From Thelonectria olida (Eukaryota > Ascomycota > Sordariomycetes > Hypocreales > Nectriaceae), in assembly GCA_020736575.1 (NCBI GenBank), contig JAGPYM010000025.1, positions 372,001 through 436,000 of the forward strand: a stretch of 64,000 nt of DNA, given 5' to 3'. Positions 57,491 to 64,000 of the stretch are shown one piece after another. Within the stretch, counting starts at the first letter, position 1. Each line of letters begins with the position of its first letter. The position numbers and the translations under genes are program-made. The notes beneath the pieces are model-generated. The model was not told the DNA's origin. It made no database searches and worked only from the letters and a program-made list of their open reading frames with translations.

Positions 57491-59809
57491 TGAGTCTGGT
57501 GAAGAGGAGGAACGTTGTGTCTATGTGAATGAGATGATAGAAGAGCCAAGCTTTGAAGTACCCCGCTCTGCGCGTGTGAATCAACAATAAAGAACAAATT
57601 GCAGCAGGAGTCATAAGCAGTCAATGCAGAGGACCATTGTTGTAGTCTATACGGAGGAGACAGCTTCTATTAATGTGTTAGTAGCACAGAGTCATGGGTG
57701 CAGACTTTGTTTATGTTCGAGCTTGGGTTGTGTCACTGCTCTCCACCAAACCGCGCAAGCGACGGGAAGCCCTTGGCCGAAGTCGCCTTCCGTGAATGCC
57801 GGTGACATGAAAAAAAAAATAGAATTACAAAGTGCTCAGAGTTCAAGGTGAAAATGACGTCAAAGTGGAGGAAGCTGTAGTCGATGAAGCTGTCTTGTCG
57901 TTGCTGAAAGAAGCATACGAAACGCACCCTGTGCATTAGTGTTAGGTAATAGTTGAAGGATGATCGGACGACGGGTTTTGCACGAAAGATGAGTCCACCA
58001 CACTGAGAAAGCTATTTTTGTCTGTCATGGCAGCCGGGAGACGGGGTGCAGTAATTATCATGGAAATGAACTGCAGGCATCATATCAGACTCACATGAAT
58101 TTCTCCGTTTCTGAAGCGTCACCTGGTCGTTGAAATTCTCGTGGTAAAATTTTCACCTCACCAGTTGTTCTAGAAAATTTCAGTTCCGCCGTGGTTCCAT
58201 TTTTGGTTTCCATTCCTGGCTCGAAGCAAGGGAGTCCAAGGATACTAGTTCTTCTCCACTGCCTGATGGATCTGGACTTGCAGTCTGAAAAGGAAAAGCT
58301 CAGATCCAGGAGATCTCTTTCGCTGTTAGAGTCCAGGCGGATACATCCGAGCAAGAGGAGCTGACGTGTTGGTATGAGATCGGTACAGACTACTGCAACC
58401 CCAGACAAAGTATCCGTACTTGCGGGGAGACGCATTGCTCGAGCCTAGGGGAATTGCGTGTGTGTGGGAGGCAAAAAGGGGCCCAGCGAACTAAGTCGGG
58501 GAGAGATGCCTTTGTTGTCTTAAGTCGTGTGGTCGGTGTGTAAACGATGCGTCTGATCATCATGTCAAGCTTGAAGGTGATACTTGGCGGTCCCGTCCTG
58601 GTCGGAGTTTAATTAGAGGGTATTCGTTACCTCTTCCAGTCCATGCTAGAGCCTCCCACGTGCTGTATATCCGGCCTGCAAATTGATGATTGTGTGGGAG
58701 AGATGACCATATCGTGCTGGTCCGTACGTGCCGGCCAAGATGGCGGGATGCTTGATGACTTGGCAAAGAATCAGGGATCGACCAGGTTACGCGTGTTGAC
58801 AGGGGGACACGCCAGCGTGGAGAATGGGGTCAATTGGCCAAGAGGAGGCATGATGGGCGCGCGTATGGTGATGTCGTCTTGTTTTCGTCGTGCAGACGAC
58901 AATGAATGCATGAGAATGATGTTGTGCTCGGGAGATTGGCTGCGCAGGGCGTTGTGGTCGACTTACACGCTGTGCCGCTACTCAGTCGACTACTGCAAGG
59001 GGTGGCCAAGGGGCGTTGTCTTGCTGTTGGTCACTGGTGTTGACAAAAACAGGATGAAGACGGAGGTCGGGACGGAATAAATCCGGTGGCGTCACGGAGC
59101 CGACGAAGGGTAAGCGCAGCCGACGGTGTCGCTTGACACGCAGCGCAGCCGACGCGAGCAAAGGAAAGAGCCGATGTCGTGCAGATGAAAACCGTCACAC
59201 GACCCGGATTAAAGATGATTCGGTTTTTGTTCTAATCTCTGCCTTGGGTCGACTGTGATGTTGATCTCGATAACTACTTCTTCACCCAGTCTTTTTCCTG
59301 TGATACACTCCCAACCTCTGACTCTCTCACCGATCAAGATCAAGACACAGACACGGCGGCCCTTCAACTATGGCGTAACCGGTCTAGCAGATTGCGCACT
59401 CGGTCGCTCTCCGGACTCCGAGCTGCCGCCCCTTGATGAATCATCATGGCCAATTGCGATCTCCAGGCGGTGCACGATACGATAAGGACAAAGCTGGACA
59501 CGGAAATCGAGAGTGATAAAGAATAAAATGAGAGAAAAAGTTGACAATATTTCTAGGGGATTCTTCAGCTGCAACACACTCGCCATCTACCAATTGATGT
59601 CTTGTTTCCTCATCTCATCCTCGTTGAGAAGTATCGCCCGAAAACCGAACCGCTCCGACATCGTTTCCCCCCACTTCCGGTACCCCTCCACCGGAAAGGA
59701 CCCTGAGAAAGAAAATAAGTGACGCCAATTATCGTGACTTTTGTTCCTCGCCACAACTCGGTACACTGTGATCTTCTTCTCTTAATACTCTGCTGGAAAT
59801 ATCGCAACA
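57491..59809. promoter_or_regulatory. 2.3-kb divergent promoter region
   Basis: Between the PRM10-like gene and the aldo-keto reductase gene. The part next to 57490 is the PRM10-like leader; from about 59240 it is the C/T-rich reductase leader. No exon set could be supported in the middle, where frames such as 58643-59080 are overlapped by stops in all others. Confidence 0.4.
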
Positions 59810-60997
59810 ATGTCTATCACGAGAAAACCTCTCTCAGAGGCTATCCCTCCTCTCATCCTCGGGACCGCCACCTTCAACCACCAATACCACTCCGATCCCA
59901 CCCACATGCCCTATACCGACATTGTCAGACGCGCCCTCGCCCACAATATCCTCGGATTCGATACCTCTCCCTATTATGGCCCTTCCGAGCTTCTCCTCGG
60001 CGACGCTCTCCGAAAACTCACACCTCCTCCGTCCCGAGAGAGCTACTTCCTCATCACAAAGGCCGGGCGCATCGCGAGTGAAGAGTTTGATTACTCCCCC
60101 GCCTGGATACGATACAGCGTGTGTCGAAGTCTGGAGCGCTTGGATACGCCATACTTGGATCTCGTGTATACACATGATTGCGAGTTTGTTTCGCCCGAGG
60201 AGGTTCTGGCTGCTGTGACGGAGCTGCGCAAGTTAAGAGATCAAGGATTGATTCGCTATGTCGGTATTAGCGGGTACCCTGTCGATACTCTGGCATCGCT
60301 GGCTGAGATGATTTTGAGGGAGACGGGCGAGCCTCTGGATGCCGTCATGTCATACAACCATTTCTGCGTGCAGAATAACAAGCTGAGCGACGAGCAACTC
60401 CTGTTCCGCTTCCGAGACGCTGGAGTTGAATGCATCCCCAACGCCAGTATGCTAGGAATGGGCCTTTTGACTACCCGGGGTGTGGATAATAGTCCCATGG
60501 GGCTGTGGCATCCTGCGCCAAGCGAGGTGCGTCAGTCGTGTCACCACCTTGCCAGCATCGCGCAGGAAGAGGGCGAGACACTGGAAGAAGTGGCCATCCG
60601 CTGGGCGTTGGAGAATTGGGCTCGCATTGGTGCCCCCTTTGGCACCAAGCTTGTCCCCCACCTAGATCAAGGTTCCAACGTCGCTGACACGCGAATGGGC
60701 GTCAGCGTCATGGGTGTATCGAGCGTGGCCGAACTCGAGGAGACGTGGAACCTCTGGAGTAGCGTAGCTGGCTTGGTAGGCGACGCCGCGCAACAAGCGA
60801 CTCAGCGGGCCAAGATTGCGCGCATCGTAAAGGACAGAATGTGGCCCAGCCTCGGGAAGTCTAAGGACTATGCCTGGGAAAGCGGCGGTCCGACCTTTGT
60901 AAACGCTCGAGGGGCCAAGATGGGGAGTGTACCCAGGGATGACGTAGCGGAGAGATGGGGGTTGGTGAGGAGTGTTCGAGATTTGCCCAAGATTTAG
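59810..60997 (+). CDS. Aldo-keto reductase, D-arabinose 1-dehydrogenase-like (Ara2 type)
   Basis: Intronless, 395 residues, with start context CAACAATGTC. The aldo-keto reductase catalytic tetrad is visible: D51 and Y55 in GFDTSPYYG, K84 in FLITKAGR and H122 in VYTHDCEF. LIRYVGISGYPVDTL and SYNHFCVQNNKL are the next barrel strands, and MGVSVMGVSSVAELEE the cofactor-binding end. The overall order and length match budding yeast Ara2, the NAD-dependent D-arabinose dehydrogenase of the erythroascorbate route. A C-terminal helical extension ends KDYAWESGGP. Cytosolic. Other short-chain-sugar or lactone substrates remain possible; identity rests on family likeness. Confidence 0.85.
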   Translation: MSITRKPLSEAIPPLILGTATFNHQYHSDPTHMPYTDIVRRALAHNILGFDTSPYYGPSELLLGDALRKLTPPPSRESYFLITKAGRIASEEFDYSPAWIRYSVCRSLERLDTPYLDLVYTHDCEFVSPEEVLAAVTELRKLRDQGLIRYVGISGYPVDTLASLAEMILRETGEPLDAVMSYNHFCVQNNKLSDEQLLFRFRDAGVECIPNASMLGMGLLTTRGVDNSPMGLWHPAPSEVRQSCHHLASIAQEEGETLEEVAIRWALENWARIGAPFGTKLVPHLDQGSNVADTRMGVSVMGVSSVAELEETWNLWSSVAGLVGDAAQQATQRAKIARIVKDRMWPSLGKSKDYAWESGGPTFVNARGAKMGSVPRDDVAERWGLVRSVRDLPKI

Positions 60998-61615
60998 TCT
61001 GGGATGGTTGAGAATCATGAATGAGGGGCATCAAGCGATATGCGTAGAATGAAATCGACCATTGTTTTGTTGGTTGCTATCATGATTGTGGCAGAGTGAG
61101 GATGCTTTCAACCAAGTTCTGTTCCATCCACGAATTTACCCCAACCAATATCCAAGCATTCTCGTGGTTCATCTGCTCCCTCGTGAGTTATGGCATCGTA
61201 TCTCGTGTTGGTGATTTTCGTGCGGAGGACGCCACAATGCTAATCCATGCTGATCACCCGCTTTGAAGTCAACGTTAACCAACCACCAAAAGTGAATAAT
61301 ACCTTGCTATGTTCGCCGAGTTCCTCTTGGCATCGTATTTCGTTTCTTTGGGCGTAGATGGAAAAGGCCAAGATGGATGGGAACAAGTCGATGTCATGAT
61401 ACGTTCAATATATGTGTTTGCGCGGAGGTGGAAAGATGAGGAGAGAAACTCACCTGCCGTATACATGTCTCAGGCTCCCAAGATCCAGGTACGTCACACG
61501 GAAAGACTCAATGCGGCAATATTCATCAAACCAAGAGAAGATCAAGTATATAAGTAAGGCATCGTCAAGCTTCACTACTACCATCAAATGGCCAATTGCC
61601 TCAATACTATTCAAA
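60998..61615. other. Intergenic, promoter of serine hydrolase 2
   Basis: 618 bases without supported exon. An in-frame upstream ATG at 61412 precedes the chosen start but would hide the signal peptide, so it is not used. Confidence 0.45.
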
Positions 61616-63516
61616 ATGCTCCCCTTACGAAACATTCTCTTCTTTCTATCTTTGCCAGCGTCTCTTACACGCGCGGCACTCAACTGTCGTCCTGAAGGTC
61701 CTGTCATACCTCGACCAACATCCCTCCCACAAACTCCCATCTTCCAAGAGGCTGCCTCCAAGCTAAGCCGTACCCTTGATGCCGCCGTGTCAGGCTCAAT
61801 CGATGCCGGTTGGCCAGTCGAGAATTCCTCCTTTTCCCTGGCTGTGGTCAGCTGGGACCAAGAGGACTCTGCAGTGCCCGTCTGGGAATACCACCATCTT
61901 GCTAAGGAGAACAAGCAAGGCACTAAGCACTTGGATCGGAACTCACAGTACCTCATTGGATCCATCTCGAAAGTCGTTACCGTCTATCTTTTACTTGAGA
62001 GCGGCATTGATTTAGACGCTGCAGTCACCGGGTTTCTTCCATCACTTGACAAACCAGATTCGACTATTGCCTGGCAAAATGTGACTCTGAGGATGTTGGC
62101 TTCGTATCTGGGTGGATCGCCCGCAAACTGTTCGTATGGCATGCATGTCTGAGTTCAATCACTAAACGAGGAATAGATGGTTTCTCCGAATATTACTTCC
62201 TCAAAGACGTCTTTGTCAAGTTGGGCCTCCCTCCCATCAAAGACACTGACTACCCGCCTTGTGGAATCGCGGGCCTAAACAAAGAGTGTTCTGACCAACG
62301 TGAGCAAAATGCCTCATGATTCTAGTCGGATCTACTAAGCATGGCATCAGAATTTCTTAAGGGCATGACCGAGTTGCATCCCGTCACCGCCCCGATGGAG
62401 CGCCCTATCTACTCCAACTCAGCCTTTGTCATCTTGGGAATGGCTCTTGAACGATACACCCGCAAAAACTACACACAGCTCGTAAAAGAAGTCTTTTCAG
62501 ATTCCTTGAGCCTTCAGAGCACGTTCCCTTCTCCGGGAGATGACGAGAAGGCGGTCATACCACCCGTTGATAGCACTTGGGGGAGTGACTATGGGCCAAA
62601 TACAGCGTGAGTCTACTCCCATGAAATGCAACTCTAAGTCTACCAGGGACTAATAACTCTTATAAGGGCTGGGGGTCTTGTGTCTTCCATCTCAGACCTC
62701 GCCAAGTTCTCTCAGGCCCTCCTCTCGCGCACTCTGGACCTACCTCCTGCCCAGGTCAACGAATGGCTGAAACCAGCATCCTTCGCAGGTGGCCCTTACA
62801 CAATGACTGGTATGCCATGGGAGATTATTCGCCCATTCAACATTACTCCCAGCTACGCTCATCCTGTAACAATTTACGGGAAGAGCGGAGGCGCTTTGGG
62901 GTACCGAAGCCAGTTGAGTATCGTTGACGACTACGGCATCGCCGTTGTGATCCTAACAGCTGGGCCCATGTCAGCTGTATCAGTTCTTACTGATGCTATG
63001 CTTTCGACTTTCCTGCCCGCTATTGATGAAGTATCTAGGGATCAGGCCAAAAACTATGAGCGCAAGTTTACATCAAAAAAGGGAGCCGATGTGCCCTTCG
63101 AAGTGTCCCTTTCCCAAGACAGTGCTTCTCTGACCCTCTCTTCTCTCCGTCGTAACCAATCAGACATATTTTCTTCACTTTTACAGATCTGGGAAATAGC
63201 AATGGGCGAGTTCATCCCCAAGATGGGCAAAACGATTCGCATCTTCCCATCCGACCTCGTTAGCAACAGCACCCTTGATGGGAAGCCAGTCACTAGTGAG
63301 GTATGGCATCTCTGGCCGGAATACATGCCCGAACCAACGACCGATCTCCCTAGTATTGGAATTGAGAAGCTGGGCTGTGTGAATTGGATGAATGAGGATT
63401 GGGTCCGTTATGGTGGCGAGCCTTTGGATAGATTCCTGTTGTACAAGGATGAGAATGGTGATGTTGTTGGCCTCGAGGTCCCGTTTTTGCGATCTGGAGT
63501 CTTGGTTCCGGAGTGA
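61616..63516 (+). CDS. Secreted beta-lactamase-like serine hydrolase (paralogue 2)
   Basis: Four exons (61616-62129, 62177-62299, 62351-62606, 62667-63516) give 580 residues. A signal peptide covers about residues 1-21 (FFLSLPASLTRAAL). S116-I-S-K119 (YLIGSISKVV) is the S-x-x-K nucleophile motif, YSNSAFVILGMAL holds Y-x-N, and IYGKSGGALGYRS the K-S-G loop. Order and spacing follow the gene at 16276-18211, but this copy ends VPFLRSGVLVPE with no hydrophobic anchor, so it is probably released. Lactonase, esterase or D-peptidase activity is possible; class C fold is certain, substrate is not. The first splice site uses a weak GTTCGT donor and was chosen because it keeps the frame with YGFSEYYF. 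Confidence 0.82.
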
Positions 63517-63731
63517 AGATTAAAATATTATCAATTGGATGCAGAATGCATGAAATCACTTTATCACAAATAAATCAACTGTGCGAAGAGGACGGAACAT
63601 CTCTGAATGGCTTCAAGTCGCCAATTGCCCCGGCTTACCTAAGCGGGCTTCTCACGTGAAGACGCGTTCTCGTGCAATTCGACCATGTCACCATTCTGCC
63701 TCTTCCATCCACTCTCTCGGCGCAAAAAATC

Positions 63732-64000
63732 ATGGCTGGAGGACGCAAATCAAAACCTGCAGCTCCCAAACCGCCAACAAACACACTCGTCATCGACAAT
63801 GGCGCCGACACGTTAAAGGCCGGACTCGTGCGCGGCGGAAAAATCGACGAGCCCAAGATCATCCCCAACTATATCGCCCGCGACAGCAACGCGAGGAAGG
63901 TCTACGTTGCTTCCGAGATCGAAAAATGCCGCGACTTTGGGGAAATTCAGTTTCGCCGGCCGGTCGAGAAGGGGTTCATCGTCAACTGGGAGGCGCAGAA
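63732..64000 (+). CDS. arp6: Actin-related protein 6 (ARP6), 5' part, cut by window end
   Basis: Only the first 89 residues lie in the window. The start MAGGRKSKPA is followed by TLVIDNGADTLKAGLV, the actin-fold first strand with the D-N-G nucleotide loop. PKIIPNYIARDSNARKVYVA and IQFRRPVEKGFIVNWE follow; the R-P-x-E-K-G-x-x-V-N-W segment is the most ARP6-like mark I know. ARP6 is a subunit of the SWR1 remodeller that inserts histone H2A.Z, acting in the nucleus. The family is about 400-430 residues, so most of the gene is beyond 64000. No intron in the visible part. It is tandem with the serine hydrolase, 215 bases downstream. Confidence 0.85.
   Translation, partial: MAGGRKSKPAAPKPPTNTLVIDNGADTLKAGLVRGGKIDEPKIIPNYIARDSNARKVYVASEIEKCRDFGEIQFRRPVEKGFIVNWEAQ

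Noticed and set aside
1..64000. Transposons, insertion elements or CRISPR arrays
   Set aside because: No transposase or reverse transcriptase frames, no terminal repeats and no spaced repeat arrays were seen.

Overview
The window is chromosomal DNA of a filamentous ascomycete fungus, most likely a Sordariomycete and perhaps Hypocreales (inference from gene families, not a database search). The evidence is: protein genes split by short introns of about 38-70 nt with GTAAGT-like donors, CTAAC-type branch sites and YAG acceptors; a Zn2Cys6 regulator, GH71, GT32 and PRM10/ThrE-like genes; intron-containing tRNA-Ser(GCT); and core eukaryotic genes (TOR, glucosidase II beta, Rtf2, Sip5, ARP6). No bacterial operons, CRISPR arrays or intact transposons were seen.

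Left part (1-20 kb) is accessory. It holds a DUF7730-like fragment, a CorA-like channel gene with a one-base frame break, remnants of two other membrane-protein genes, and a cluster of three related intracellular proteins (5.4-11.7 kb). Two of the three are clear paralogues; the third shares only a central Y/F-G-[DE]-x-[FY] motif that recalls the MACPF/perforin core. Two small membrane-protein genes follow, paralogous and in opposite orientation (11.9-12.6 and 14.2-14.9 kb); neither was visible as a long ORF. Then come a macro-domain-like protein, a GPI-anchored beta-lactamase-like serine hydrolase and a GT32 mannosyltransferase.

The middle (20-42 kb) is conserved housekeeping: tRNA-Ser, a Zn2Cys6 regulator, Rtf2, the complete TOR kinase (2461 residues, three exons), glucosidase II beta subunit, a GCIP-like protein, a GH71 alpha-1,3-glucanase without signal peptide, and a Sip5 homologue. 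TOR and Rtf2 are divergent, as are glucosidase II beta and GCIP.

The right part (42-64 kb) has long gene-poor spacers between a UFD1-zinc-finger-AZUL protein, an F-box protein with a cysteine-rich tail, a PRM10/ThrE-like multi-span transporter, an ARA2-like aldo-keto reductase, a second secreted serine hydrolase (paralogue of the one at 16-18 kb), and the first part of ARP6, cut by the window end.

The best candidate for something undescribed is the 5.4-11.7 kb cluster, with the neighbouring inverted pair of small membrane proteins. Exon boundaries were read by eye from splice consensus, frame continuity and paralogue comparison; they are predictions.
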